From assembly GCA_027627225.1 (NCBI GenBank), contig CM051030.1, forward strand, positions 4,741,501 through 4,805,500: DNA of 64,000 nt, in the 5' to 3' direction. Positions 51,291 through 63,504 of this stretch are shown piece by piece; positions within the stretch are counted from its first letter, which is position 1, and every line of letters starts with the position of its first letter. The DNA is from Congeria kusceri (lineage: Eukaryota > Mollusca > Bivalvia > Myida > Dreissenidae). Below the pieces are notes generated by a model. That model saw only the letters and a list, made by a program, of their open reading frames with translations. It did not search any database and was not told the origin of the DNA. Made by a program: the position numbers and the translations under genes.

Positions 51291-54200
51291 CTACTATTCT
51301 ACTACTACTACTACTACCACACTACCGCCGCCACCACCATCACCCCAACCACCACTTCCACCACCACCTCAACTACTAACACAACCACCACCATCATCAC
51401 CACCACCACTACCACTATCACCACCAATACCACCATCACCACCCCACATTTCCTCTTTTCTTATCTTCACCACTACAATGAGTATAACATTTTTTCAGCT
51501 CCTTCACCTCAAGTTGTAGAAGTTGGCGAATCTACAAATGTCACCTGTAACCATGACGTGTCATGTGGTGACCATGTGGTCATGTGGAAATATGGGGATG
51601 ACATATGGATTGACGAAACTATGAACATTCAAATGTCAGGTATCAGTGAACAAAATGAGTCAGAATTTGCAGAAATTTCTTGCTTCAAACACAATTTTCT
51701 TGTAATGGTAATGCGGTAGTGTTTGAAAGCATTGAGAATGAGTGTACATTAGGTAATTAATTATCATAATATCCAGGCATAAGATAATATTGCAAAGTCG
51801 GTGAAAATACGAAACAATGACAGGAATTTAATTAATTAAAACATGCTTGTGTTGTTTTATTAAAATAATTTACACCAAACACATATATTATAATTGTTCA
51901 ATAGCAAAAAATATGTATCGCGTTCATACGCTAGTTTCTAGGAATGCACTACATGTATATTGTTGCACTACATGTATATATTAGCGCGGTTAATTATGGA
52001 ATAACGATTTGTCTATCCCACCAGATTTAAAAGCCTTGCCTACTAGCGTACGATGTGGGTTCGTTACCAAGTCAACGGTGCTGGGACAACAACACAACCT
52101 CACCGGGGTATGGGAGGCGGCCGACTCCCATCTTGTGCCCCTTATTGGTATGTGAACATTTCCTCTACATGTATTTTGTTATGAAACTGGCCATTTCCAT
52201 AAAGGCGGACCGATTTGTAGCGGGTTTGTGGTCTAGTGGTAACGCACTGGCTTCACAACCCATGGGTCGCAGGTTCGAGACCCCGCTACTCCATAACTTA
52301 CTAACTCGTCTTCTTCATGAGGCGTTAAATCGAGATGCAGTGTACTAGGTGATTTCCCCTCTCTAACTAGAGAATTAATCTTCATTCATATATACTCAAA
52401 GCAATACTTTACTTGGGATTGCATTTGGGGTGGGTTGTGTGATGTCAAGGTCACTGTAACTTAAAATAAAAAAAGAAAGTTTTTGCTTAATAACTCGAGA
52501 AAAAAATAAAATATTTTGATGAAACTCAATTTATAGATAGCATATAGCGAGACTTTGCATGATATTGCATATTGGGTGGGTGGGGCCAAGGTGCTTTCCA
52601 CTCATTAACTAGAGAACTAAATTAACTTTGTTTAATTGGCCTCTACTATGCACAGTTTGTTTGAGAAAAAAATAAGTGATACAATAATTTGATCTATAAC
52701 TGCAGTTACATTATAATAAAAGAACTAGTAATTAAACATTAAGATAAATGTTAACAATTTAAAAAAATAATGTTCGCTTAATGATTGTTTATCGGCCAGT
52801 AAACAACGATTTGAAATTTCTGATGCGTAGGAATTAAACCACGAGGGCCTTAGTCCGATTTGCTTAATAGCCACGCATCAGAACGACAAAGAGTTGTTTA
52901 TTGGCCGATAATTTTTGCAATTGTAATTGGAACTACTTTTTACTACGCTCCCAAGCTTAAAATCGGGACTACATTTTTCGTTGTTTATTGGGTAGTTTAA
53001 CGATAATTTTGTTTTTTGTCTTTAGCGAGTATCATGTTAGACAACATAATATCGATAAGTAATTAAGCAAAGCTAAAGCTTAAACTAACCGCATTTATGG
53101 AAATATCAGAGTATAATAAAGTATTACGTGTACCGCATTTATATTAATACATACTTATGTATATTTTCTACACAGGTATCGATCTTCGAAAAAATACAGA
53201 AGCACAGTTGACCAATCTAACAGCCAGACTCGCCGCGTTCGGAGTGGATGGTTCAGAAATCGGTCTGAACTGGTCACGTGGCAATATCAGCTTTCGCGCA
53301 AGCGCGTGCGCAGACCAGGCCACGTGTGTTATGAAATGCGAAACTGTCTCGGTGAACAGTAGCGACATTGCTGATCTCATTTTGTCTGTGATATTCACTC
53401 AGGCCAATGCCTCAGCAGAAGTCGTATGGACCAAAGTGATATCAATTTCGCCTGGGAATGGAACCAATCAATGTAATTTTATGTTGATTTTCGCCATGGA
53501 GGTTATGTTTTTGACGGCGTTCGTGTGTACGCTTGTCTGTCCGTGTGTTAGTTGCGGCAACTTTACGCAAATCTTAATGAACAGATTTGCATAATATTTT
53601 CTAAGAAGGATGGGCCAATGAACACTTGATTATATTTTGGTGGGGATCCGGATCACATTCATGGGGCACAGAGCCAGTTGACTGCCTTTACGGTGTTCTT
53701 TGGTTTTTAATAACTACAGATTGCCTGCGGTATGACTACGAAAATGCTGAGTCCCGAATTGAATCTTAAACCGATAAACGAATAGAATTCAAAACCGATA
53801 TGTTACAAAGGATATCGTTGGTTAACATTTTTAAGTTAAACGGAAATCCGACAACGTTATCTTTCTAACATCCCATGTCCTCTCACTACAAACAATCTCC
53901 AAAGGCGTAAAAAAAATTATGTTTGTTTCAGGTAACCCATCCTACCCTAAAAAAATGCCCCGACCCTAGAACATTTTATTGGGTTTGTCAGATTGATTTT
54001 TGTTTTATTTACCTTTTTCAATAATTAAATGTGTTTTGGATAAATAAGTGTTTTGTTTTGATAGTATCGACTTATAAACAACGTTTACGGATATTACTGA
54101 TATGTTTTTAATATTTATTCGGTTTTAGGATCTTCAAGTTGACCATTTACCAAAAAAAAAATAAAAAAATATTTATAAAACATCCCGACCTACCCACCCT

Positions 54201-57200
54201 TATTTTTTTGGGCATGTTACCTGAAACAAACATATTTTTTTTACGCCTAAACGGTAATGAACCACGCAACTTTGAACAAACAAGCAACTGTTTATTTCAG
54301 TCCAGCGCTTTATCGTGGCCTCAAGGCGTTTTAAAAACACTTATATCCAGGACTCCCTTGTCACTTCTGCCTCTAGTGCTACCCAAAGCTTTTGACCATC
54401 AATAGATAAATATCTATGTGTGGATATGTCAAAATGGTTTAAACAAAATGACCAGATTTTCATAATTTTATAATATAAAATCCACGCTATTGTGCAATGA
54501 AAATCTTGTACTTTATTATGTTGACGACTGATTTTAACTGCTTTGTGTCTTTTGATGTACTTACCTATCCATACTTGTTACATCCAAACCTCGTTGGTGG
54601 AAAGGAATTAATACAAGTTGCATAAACTTGTTTTCCAATTCACCCATTGTATTCTCATGTGTATTGTCAATTTGTATATATTTGCAATAAATACAGTTTA
54701 AACCAACATTTTTAAGTTGAGACTAGTTTGAGATGGAGAATGTCCCTAGTCATATGGCATGTACATTCGTTCATAAATTTGAGGAATACTGATCGCTTTA
54801 TCGTTGTTTATCGTTTAATGAACAACTGTTTGGAGTTCTGATGCGTAAGAATTATGATCTTTGCCCGAATGATTTAACAACTGCGCATCACAACGATAAA
54901 CCGTTGTTTATTTACAGATAAACAAGGTAATGTGAAATTTATTTTTGATTCCACCGTGAGCAAACAACAAATTATGTGTTTACAGCGCAAACTATAATTA
55001 TTATATTTACAGTTTAGAAACTATTTATTCCGCGCTGTTTTTTGGAGATTTAACAACGTTAAATTGTGTTCTTTCTGTATGGTAAACTTTGCGCGTGTCA
55101 TATTAGAATTATGAATACTAGTAGTCAACATAATTATCTAATTTGAATAGTTTTGAACAGCTGCCAGTTAAAGTACTCTTTAATCACGACGCACATAATG
55201 TTCTGTTGTAGTTACACGTGACGATGGGTCTGACAAACCGGAACCAGAAGTCGTAAAGGTCGTCCTTTTGAGCGGACTGATCGTTGTCTGCTCGGGTCTC
55301 GCCCTCGTAATTATCGTCTGGCAGTGCAAACGATTCTTTTGGGACGTGGATCCGAACAGGGGTAAGTGCCAGAGTCTATTTTACTGCCCTCGTTATTATG
55401 CCCTCCACCCCCCATGGAAGATGGCGGGGTATATTGGTTTGCTAATGTCGGTCGGTCGGTCGGTCTGTCTGTCTGTCTGTGTGTCTGTCTGTCTGCAGAC
55501 CACTTTTGTTTGCGCTCTCTTCACCAAACTTCATGAAAATGATTGTGGGCATAATATCTAGGCCAAGTTTGTTAATCAGTCAAATCGCCCCCGGAATGTT
55601 GGACTTATGGCCCTTGAATTATCTATAACATTGGCCTTTTTAGCCGTTTCCGCTCTCTAAGTCCAACAGTTTTCATCTGATCTTCACCAAACTTCATAAA
55701 CATGTTTGTGGGCGTAATATCTTGCCCAAGTTTCATTATCAGCCGAATTACCCCAGGAATTATGGAGTTATGTCCCTTGAATTATCTAAATTTGGCCTTT
55801 TTAGCCGTTTCCGTCTCAAAGTCGAACAGTTCAAAGCCGTTCTTCAGCAACCTTGGTGAAAATTTGTTTGGGCGTATTATCTCGGTTAAGTTGGATAACC
55901 AACCAAGTAATTGTGGAGTTATGGCCCTTGATTTTCTAAAATTAGCCTCTTTAGCTATTTTAACCTTGAGGGGGCATAACCGTTTTACAAACGGCCCTTG
56001 CTTCATTAAAAGATAAGGTGGGAAAGTAAACTGCCAAATATAAATTTAAAAAAAAGACGCGTTTAAAAGACGACCCTTCTTTCCAAAGTTTGTTAACATT
56101 TTGTTTATCATTAATAAATTATTTGTACTCTATATTATATATATTTGTAAAATTTTGGTTTTGCATACTGAATAACAATAGTCTATATAGTATTCGCTTT
56201 TTGTTCCAAGTTTGTTTAGTAATAATTGAGGGGCGTCGTGGGAAAACCGGTCTTAATGCATTTCCTTAAAGTGTCGGCCCGGATTAGCCTGTGCAGTCCG
56301 CACAGGCTAATCCAGGACGGCACTTTCCGCCTACAGTGGATTTATGTTTAGAAGAGACTTCCTTGAAACAGAAAATATCATTAAAGCGGAAAGTGCCGTC
56401 CCGAGTCCGCACAGGCTAATTCGGGGCGACACTTTACGCACATGCATTAAGACCGGTTTTCCCACGACGCGGCTCAATTTTACATTTCTGTATATAGTGA
56501 TGTTGAAGAACAGTGTCACATTAATGCGACCTCGCATGTTCAACCAGCACCGTGTAATTACAGGGGGCATATATCGACGGTAGTTCGCGTAAACATTGAC
56601 GCATATTTAAACAAGATAATTTCCTATTTTTTTAGATTTGTTTTTGAGTAACACTATGTTAACGGAATCGTTAAGAAAACAATATGTTCAAAGACAAAAC
56701 CCCTTTTTGGGGAAACACGGTTCGTGGGAATCGAACTCGCGCCTACAAACTCGCGCACTTCAATGAAAACTTTCCAACGCTGTCCACTGTGTTTCAATGA
56801 CGCGCATGCGCGTAACGGTACATCGGGTACATTTCATGCATATTGATTTTACTACTACTACTCATTTTCCTGCTTCCGAGAAAGTGTCATCGATGACCAC
56901 TGTTTATGTAATAAAATAATATACTTGTCAACTGTTCATACACACATAGCCATCGTATTTAACAATGCTACAATATTAATTATCTGTAATTCTATCGTGA
57001 TATTCGCTGATTTTCTTATAGACAAAGAACAAAATTATCGTTGTTAAACTATCCAATAAACAACGAAAAAAGTAGTCCCGATTGTGTGTCTCATTACAAT
57101 TGCAAAAATATTTGTCAAATCATGTTAGGATCGATAAATCGCAAATTATTTCTTAAATGAACTAGTATGGTTTGGTAAAAACTAAGTATAGAAGTGCCTA

Positions 57201-58522
57201 AATCGGTTTACACCCCCCCCCCCCCCTCGCCCCGCCCCGTTGTTGCTCGCATCTTGACCGTTCCGATCTAATAATCGCAAACTTTCTCTGTTTCAGTTAA
57301 GCTGCTATGTCATGCAAAAAGCCTGAACCATATTGGGACAATAATCGAAAGAATGTTTTCAATATCGATTTAGACTTCGACCTTTACCCGAGATTTGGCC
57401 TGTGTGTTTTATAGCTACACTAGTACGGCCTTTGAATGTGTTTATCCAAAACCCGATTGGCGATAGTACGATGATTATAACGCGAAATCACAAAGCTACG
57501 ATAACCAAAACGTGATAACACGATGTTGCCCACGATACAACGACAACGAAAACGCGATAATACTATAGAACGATGATGAAAATGCAATAAACTATCGTGT
57601 TTTCACTATCGTACTGTCGCGTTTTCAACATCACAATATCGTAATATCGCGTTTTCGTAATTGTAGTATCGTGATCTCGCAGTTTCATTATCGTACTGTC
57701 GCGTTATCTTCATCGTACTATCGCGTTATCATCATCGTACTATCGCGTCATCATAATCGTACTATCGCGTTATCATCGTCATAATATCGCGTTATCATCA
57801 TCGTTCTATAGCGTTATCATCATCGTGCTATCGAGTTATCATAATCGTACTATATCATTATCATTATCGTGCTATCGCGTTATCATCATTATCGTACTAT
57901 CGCGTTATCATCATCGTGCTATCGCGTTATCAGCATCGTACAATCGCGTAACCATCATCGTACTATCGCGTTACCATCATCGTACTATCGCGTTATCAGC
58001 ATCTTACTATCGAGTTATCATCATCGTACTATCGACTTATCTGCATCGTACTGTCGCGTTATCATCGTCATCCTATTGCGTTATCTTCATCATACAGCCG
58101 CGTTATCATTATCGTACTGTCGCGTTATTATCATCGTACCATCGCTTTACCATCATCGTGCTATCGCGTTATCTTTATCGTACTGTCGCGTTATTATCAT
58201 CGTACCATCGCTTTACCATCATCGTGCTATCGCGTTATCTTTATCGTACTGTCGCGTTATTATCATCGTACCATCGCTTTACCATCATCGTACAATCGCG
58301 TTATCTTCATCGTACTGTCGCGTTTCAGATAAACACTTTCAAGGGCGATGGTACTAACGGGACTCCGTACACTTAGGTAAACGTGACAAACTTCTGTTTC
58401 TTCTGGTTTCAGACGATGCGGAGTTGGACGGCCTACAGGTGTCAGTTGAAAATGGGAAACTGTCTTTTCGGAGTCCGCCGCAACTCCCTCAGCCCGGGCT
58501 CAACCCAATTGTGCAAAAGTAA
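50065..58522 (+). CDS. Gene C: Ig-superfamily type I membrane protein (254 aa, 5 exons)
   Basis: Exons: 50065-50131, 51499-51639, 53176-53472, 55212-55361, 58413-58522. They total 765 nt, end at TAA 58520-58522, and all introns are GT-AG and phase 1, as in gene A. Exon 1 is a signal peptide (LLVCSVLFTIGII). Exon 2 starts an Ig-like domain: VTC39, Cys45 and Trp52 (VVMWKYGD). The paired Cys spacing and the VxVGxxxxxxC run match gene A exon 2. Exon 3 (99 residues) has NLT, NWS, NIS, NSS, NAS and NGT glycosylation sites and a Cys-rich ACADQATCVMKC stretch. Exon 4 has the membrane helix (about 185-205). The tail ends with a proline-rich SPPQLPQP segment and has no Tyr. Exon 1 was chosen because its donor gives the required phase and its peptide fits a signal; other 5' exons are possible. 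Ligand unknown. Confidence 0.78.
50200..50475 (-). mobile_element. AGGCGTA-family MITE in gene C intron 1
   Basis: It ends in TACCTGAAACAAACAAAA...TTTTACGCCT, matching the terminal repeat of 53904-54247. Inner words (CCAATAAAATGTT, TCTGACAAACC, CAAAACAAAACACTGATTTA) are shared. The other end is diverged. Confidence 0.7.
50760..51480. repeat. Compound trinucleotide microsatellite (ACT/CTA, ATT, CCT, CAC)
   Basis: About 720 bp of trinucleotide runs in gene C intron 1, ending 18 bp before the exon 2 acceptor. It is pyrimidine- and C-rich on the + strand near its end, so it supplies the polypyrimidine context. The long Thr-rich or Val-rich frames on the two strands are artefacts. Confidence 0.97.
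52225..52400 (+). mobile_element. tRNA-derived SINE in gene C intron 2
   Basis: The head carries an A-box-like TGGTCTAGTGGTAACGCA and a B-box GGTTCGAGACC, with a possible 7-bp acceptor stem TAGCGGG/CCCGCTA. The T arm pairs poorly and a body follows (TCTTCATGAGGCGTTAAATC), also found at 62695, so it is a SINE rather than a tRNA gene. Confidence 0.75.
52400..52610. repeat. Two family G units
   Basis: CTTGGGATTGCATTTGGGGT and a second 'gatattgcatattgggtgggtgggg' block, diverged from the arrays near 13000 and 23000. Confidence 0.65.
52785..53015. repeat. Inverted-repeat element, copy 1
   Basis: TGTTTATCGGCCAGTAAACAA faces TTGTTTATTGGCCGATAA across an inner CTGATGCGTA/CACGCATCAG pair. The tail 'aatcgggactacatttttcgttgtttattgggtagtttaac' recurs inverted at 57005-57120. 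A related copy is at 54800-54920. All are gene C intronic. Confidence 0.65.
53490..53720 (+). repeat. Dispersed-element copy just after gene C exon 3
   Basis: It starts GGAGGTTATGTTTTTGACGG, like the element near 30170, and runs through CTTTACGCAAATCTTAATGA. It begins about 20 bp after the exon 3 donor. Confidence 0.6.
53904..54247. mobile_element. AGGCGTA-family MITE, 344 bp, complete
   Basis: The terminal inverted repeats run about 32 bp: GGCGTAAAAAAAATTATGTT on the left, continuing into TTTCAGGTAAC, and the reverse complement of GTTACCTGAAACAAACATAT...TTACGCC on the right. No coding capacity. It lies in gene C intron 3. Other copies: 10920, 50200 and 63923. Confidence 0.85.
54800..54925. 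repeat. Inverted-repeat element, copy 2
   Basis: TTATCGTTGTTTATCGTTTAA faces AACGATAAACCGTTGTTTAT with TTCTGATGCGTAAGAA and GCGCATCACAACG inside. Same family as 52785-52915, gene C intron 3. Confidence 0.6.
55385..56010 (+). repeat. Dispersed element with about three 165-bp internal repeats
   Basis: It starts TTATTATGCCCTCC and a GTCGGTCGGTCGGTCTGTCT stretch and ends TTGAGGGGGCATAAC. Inner copies share TTCACCAAACTTCAT, GTGGGC(A/G)TAATATCT and TTTTTAGCCGTTTCCG. Gene C intron 4, 25 bp after the exon 4 donor. Confidence 0.75.
56224..56478. mobile_element. Palindromic MITE, 255 bp
   Basis: The ends ATTGAGGGGCGTCGTGGGAA and the reverse complement of TTCCCACGACGCGGCTCAAT match, with similarity for about 65 bp inward (CCGGTCTTAATGCAT shared). 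The centre holds a second palindrome, GGATTAGCCTGTGC/GCACAGGCTAATCC. Gene C intron 4. Confidence 0.85.
56700..56830 (-). mobile_element. Probable tRNA-derived SINE head, reverse strand
   Basis: The reverse complement carries a B-box GAGTTCGATTCCCACGAAC, followed on its other side by an A-box-like region over 'cagcgttggaaag'. Folding is poor, so a functional tRNA is unlikely. Confidence 0.45.
57440..58330. repeat. 21-22-bp minisatellite, about 40 copies
   Basis: ATCGTACTATCGCGTTATCATC recurs with variants (57719, 57741 and 57763 give a 22-bp step). It ends about 85 bp before gene C exon 5. The His/Arg/Ser-rich frames inside are artefacts of the repeat. Confidence 0.93.
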
Positions 58523-58759
58523 CGAACTGAGAACTTTGTAGATTTTGATATTTTAAAAATATTTGATGGCCATTTTTTAACAAGAGAAAGGTGATTTTGT
58601 GCGTTTTGACCACGCCGTTTGTTAAACATTTTATTGCGTTTAAATGTTTGTAGGTAAGATACCAGTAAATCATTGTGTATCCCTCGGTACTCCATTCGAA
58701 AGTAGTGCCTTTTACTAAAGAGTTCCTCTTCTCTTCTGGCATAAAAGCCATTTAGGAAT

Positions 58760-59125
58760 CTCAGACATGCCTTTTGTGATTATTTCTAATATCCTATGCG
58801 TGTCTGCAACATTTTGGTGCATTTCATTGTAGGCTAACTTGAAAGGTGAACTTTTAGGGTGTGTTTACCCTGTATGTGGCTTTTGTCGAAATATGACTGC
58901 CGAAACCCTGTTTTCTACCGGTGCCTGCATTCAAGTGATATGCATTTTCTTAGAAGTAACATGACATATCGTTTTATTGCAAATTTTGAAAGAAGACAGA
59001 CGGATCTTTAAATTGATACCAGGCTTGCACAATCTGAATAAAGGAAATGCTAGAAAACTGTTTGGAAAGTTTGCCGTTTTGTAATGGGACCCTAGGGGAA
59101 TTGGAATTACTGGTATCTAACCTTC
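58760..59125 (+). repeat. Dispersed repeat, single-unit copy of 49190-49740
   Basis: It has the same landmarks as the inverted copy at 49190-49740 but only one unit of the part that is tandemly repeated there. It directly precedes the LINE. Confidence 0.65.
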
Positions 59126-62105
59126 TAGATAAATTATTACTACTCAGAAATAGTGAAATGTATATCTGTGGCCGCTGATACATGTCTATCCAGGGGCGAA
59201 TACAAGAGATTTTTGAAACCCTACTGGTCAACTGCGCTAAAAGAGTTACATCACAAGCTAAGAATCTCACACCTGGCGTGGGTCTGGTCTGGGAAAATAA
59301 AGGGCTCACCGGAACACGTGGCAAACAAGCGCCTCAAGCGAACATTCCGGAGAGATCTCCGGGAAGCTGCGCATGCGCAAGAGGAAGTAGAACGCATGCG
59401 TATCGACGAATTAGCTGAAGTCGACCAGTGCCTATTCAGGAAAACGGTTAACTCCAAAAAAGCATAGTGCAAAAAACAAGGATGTGAAGTAATATTTAAT
59501 GGCACCAGGGAAAACACTGTTGACGGCCTTTTGACCGGGTGGCAAAACTACTTCAGTGGCCTTTACACTTTCTCACAGATTTCTGACTTTAATAAGAATC
59601 ATAAGCTGTACGTGGAAAGTGAACTGTTAACATACCTCGCACCAGGCGTCTCACACCAACCGTGCGACACCCTACTACACAACACTTTTGATGCTGAATT
59701 ACGAACATTAATACGTGAGTTGCCAAACAATAAAAGTGCATCGATCGATAACATAACATACGAGCATCTGAAATATGGAGGACCTTTGCTGACAGCATGC
59801 ATAACAAACTTGTTTAATGCTATAATCAGTGCCGAATCCCTGCCCATATGCTTCAAAAATGGACTAACAGTGACTCTATATAAAGGTAATGGCAAACCGT
59901 ACACTGATCCATCTAGCTACAGAGCCATCTCGCTGCTCCCCGTATTATCAAAACTGTTTGAGAAACTCCTAATAAAACGCATTGAATGCAGCAATATATT
60001 GTCGAAACTAAACAAATTACAACACGGCTTTCAGAAAAATATGAACTGCAAAATGGTGTCATTTATATTGCAAGAAGCTCGTGACTTTTGTTGTGAACGT
60101 GGCAGTGCGCTCAACGTCTGCTACATGGATGCCAAATCCGCGTTTGACATGGTCTGGATCGATGGGCTGCTTTACAAACTTCATCACATAGGAGTCCGCG
60201 GAAAACCTCTCCGATTGATATGCGAATCACTCCGAGGCTGTTCCAGCCGTGTCTTGCAGAATGGCTACCTATCAGAATCCTTCCGAATAGAGCAGGGGAC
60301 GCGGCAAGGAAGTATCTGCGCGCCGTTCTATTACAACGTGTACGTCAACGCTCTTCTGGACGAGCTGCAAGCCTCCCAACACGGACTACGGATCGGCGAC
60401 CTTAAGCTAAGCTCTCCAACCCAAGCGGACGATATTGTCCTACTATCCACCTCCCGTCGTGGCTTAAATGAGCTGCTGAACATTTGCTACAGATATGCGA
60501 ACGCTTGGCGCTACCTGTATAATCCATCAAACTGTGCAGCTTCAGTCTTGCGCAGGAGAAAAGTCATCGTGTCCAATTCCCCGCCGGCAAAGTACGGAAA
60601 CACGACTATCCCAGAGACCGATGCGTACAAGCATCTCGGAATAATGCAATCCTCAAATGGTAAACATCCACACGACGTTGATGCCCTGAAACGCAAAATA
60701 CGGGGCACTTTTCTATCTCTAACGGGAAAAGTGTCCGGTCAAGCAGGTCCAAATCCGGCTACGGCAATGAAGCTGTATTACACGTGTGTCTTACCGAGGG
60801 CATTGTTTGGTTGCAAACTTTGAAACAGTCTTACAAGCTCCGATATTCAGCAGCTAGAAGTGGCCCATCATTTCTGCTTGAAGAGAGCCCAGTGCCTACC
60901 CTACCTCACCAGATCAGACATGGCGACAGGTCTAGTTGGAAGTACCTCGCTGGAAGCCTACATCGATACACAGAAGCTAACGTTTTACGGCTCACTGTGT
61001 CGAGCTCCAGCGCATAGCCTTGCCAGACAGCTTCTGTTAATTAGACTTTTTCAAAACAGGCACTGTGCATCGTCAAAACTAGGATTTGTCCCAGATATAC
61101 TTCGTATTCTTGAAAAATACGGACTTCAGTCGTATACGTCAAACTTCACAAATGATAATTTCCCAAGCAAATATTCCTGGAAACCAACGTGTAAGACAGC
61201 CATCTACAACCACGAAGCGACCTTGTGGAAAGAAAGAATGGACTCGTGCTCTGACTTTGACCTTTTCAAGCAAGGCCATCCACAGCTGCGCCTATCTAGT
61301 GTGTGGTCCGTTGCGAGAGCCCGTCCCGAGAGTCTGACCCTCATGAAACTTCTTGCGTGTCTGTGCTGTCAGCGGCCACCAGAGCAGTCGACGGAGTGCC
61401 GCAGGTGTCATCGACTCTGCGACAGGGAACTCGAGCACCTGATGTTCAAGTGCGACTCGAGCGACCACGTTCTAAAACGCCGCGCGTTCATGGATCGTGT
61501 GAAAACTTTCGGTACCCCCCTCTACGACCTACTCCTCGTGATTCCAGACCAGACATTTGTAAAGTACATCCTTGGAAAAATCGACGACGACCTGATCAAC
61601 GTACTAGATGTAACGGTCTACCCTGACTTTCTTATACAATGTGCTAAACTGTGCAATAACTTATACCAAACGTAACTGAACAAAACACGCCAGTCCTCAC
61701 GTAAACGACAGTAACGAACGTATTAAAACGATTAACGATAATTCGATTTGTGTTGATCCTAAAACAGTGGATTCTATTTTCGCTTTCGATGAATCTTCAT
61801 GTTCGATGTAAATAGGACATAACATATATCGCATACGTGCATTGTCATCGTAAGAACGTTTGCTCTTAAATACCACTTAAGATCAAACTACTTCACTGTT
61901 ATAAAACTGACCTACATTCTTATATGCTTCGATGCACATTACAATCTCTGACGATTATATATTGCGACGCTTCGTGTGTATAATTTACTTAAACTCTATT
62001 AATATGCAATTGTACATATGTTTCTGTTTACCATGTTCCATGTATGTGTATTATTTGTACATCTCCAGAAAATGGAGGAAATAAAGCTATATATATATAT
62101 ATATG
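59126..62105 (+). mobile_element. 5'-truncated non-LTR retrotransposon (LINE)
   Basis: One reading frame runs from 59153 to 61675 with two nonsense codons. The 5' part (ORF1, endonuclease) is missing. After the frame come about 430 bp of non-coding sequence and a tail GGAAATAAAGC then (TA)n at 62070-62104, a likely 3' end. Confidence 0.75.
59153..61675 (+). pseudogene. LINE reverse transcriptase with two in-frame stops
   Basis: 841 codons remain in register, broken by TAG 59465-59467 and TGA 60821-60823. The second is very likely a former Trp codon just after FGCKL. RT landmarks: GNGKPYTDPSSYRAISLLPV, LQHGFQ, CYMDAKSAFDMVW, RQGSICAPFYYNVYVN and the catalytic QADDIVLLS in place of the usual YADD/FADD. 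The C-terminal part has a zinc-knuckle-like CRRCHRLCDRELEHLMFKC motif. With no indels, the copy is a recent insertion that cannot make the full enzyme unless the stops are read through. The clade is not assigned. Confidence 0.85.
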
Positions 62106-62694
62106 TCGTATAATCTTTCTTGGGAATATGCACGTATTTTATCGATTTTATGCTGTCGGTTTTCTACTGAATTGTCATTGCATTCACGTGTTTTAATATG
62201 TGCATTATTATCTGTAAATAATGTAAAGTTATGTTGTACTTTTTTAATAAAGTGATGTTTTACTGACATACCGTTTACAGTTCATGGGTGGACAAATCTA
62301 TTTTGCAAATAGACATAATTATTAAGGTTAAAGTTATATAGGTAAAATATTTAAAGCAAGTGCATTAATACGCAGTCTTAATGCAAAGTTTACAAGATAT
62401 TTTTTGTTATTTTTGGGAAACTTATAAAAACATTACAATACGAATTTAGAAAGTCACTTTTTATCGGAAACTATTCTGAAGTTAATGGGTAACGATTATA
62501 TACATATATTACTAAACATATTCGAAGAAAGGCTAAATACCATTGCTTATTTACTATTTTCTGAGCAACCATTTCGCCTATTAACCGCCGCGTATGAAAA
62601 AAAGCAAAGCAAGTAATTCGTGTTGGGATTTTTTAGATTTTTTAGATGTCTTTCTGTATGTTATTTATAGAACACGCGTATGAAACCAACCAAG
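62106..62694. other. Intergenic DNA, nothing recognised
   Basis: AT-rich, with a TTTTTTAATAAAG word near 62240. No supported gene or clear repeat. Confidence 0.5.
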
Positions 62695-62960
62695 CGTAGC
62701 GGATCCGTGATCAAATGGTAACACACTGCACTGGCTTCAAAACCCATCACAGCCCAGGGGTCGCAGGTTCGAGCCCCGGCTACACCCTAACCGACTAGGT
62801 CGTCTTTCGTATGAGACGTTTAACTGAGGTGCAGTCACTTTAGTGTTCTCTAGGTGCTTCACACAGGGCACTTCAATACCCAGGGTCTCCTCTTAAATGG
62901 GGCTTCTCCTGTACCTTGCACTATACCCCATATCCGGTGCACTCGATAAAAATTCAAGCA
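62695..62960 (+). mobile_element. tRNA-derived SINE, longer copy
   Basis: A-box-like GTGATCAAATGGTAACACA, B-box GGTTCGAGCCCC, then a body with CGTCTTTCGTATGAGACGTT, also seen at 52300, and a pyrimidine-rich part (CAGGGTCTCCTCTTAAATGG). It is about 550 bp upstream of gene D. Confidence 0.75.
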
Positions 62961-63504
62961 AGCGTTCAAAATGTTCAACCACGTGCTTTTCGTGGGCTAG
63001 TCATGCCTCGTGCAACCCGTGCAAGGTCGCATATATATTTGCTTGAACACACGACACGTTTACAATTCGTTGCGTGTATACACTAACTGCATTCAACTGA
63101 ATATCGTTCTACTCCAAATTCCATGCTGGATTTAAAACAACATTTTAATTGTTATTAAAATTAATACAATACACGTATACCGTACATGCGAACTTTAAAA
63201 TTCTGACGTGTATCAAATTTTAGTAGTACTATATATAATACTAAAAGCGATTGTTTACACAACGATGAGGGATTTATGGTAAATAAATCCGGTGTTTACG
63301 TCACGGGTGTGTCTGAGGTATCCAATTTTTACCTCACATGCGGGATATACTTTAAAAGCCGAACATGTTCGAAACTAGAGCCAGCAAATTGTGGATCAAT
63401 CCAGTCACGAAGTGCATCGAGTGAACTAGAAAACAGACGAATTTGGTATCATAAATGATTCGCCATTGAAACTTGGCATTGGACATTATGTGGATTTATT
63501 ATAA

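Noticed and set aside
50757..51519. Long Thr-rich (+) and Val-rich (-) frames
   Set aside because: Products of the ACT/CTA trinucleotide microsatellite in gene C intron 1.
52225..52305. A tRNA gene
   Set aside because: A and B boxes are present, but the T arm pairs poorly, no clear anticodon arm forms, and a SINE body shared with 62695 follows.
57825..58376. Frame of 183 codons rich in Ser, His, Arg and Tyr
   Set aside because: Made by the 21-22-bp minisatellite; the neighbouring frame shows the same pattern.
59153..61675. A functional host reverse-transcriptase gene
   Set aside because: Two in-frame stops, missing 5' domains and a 3' tail typical of a LINE insertion.
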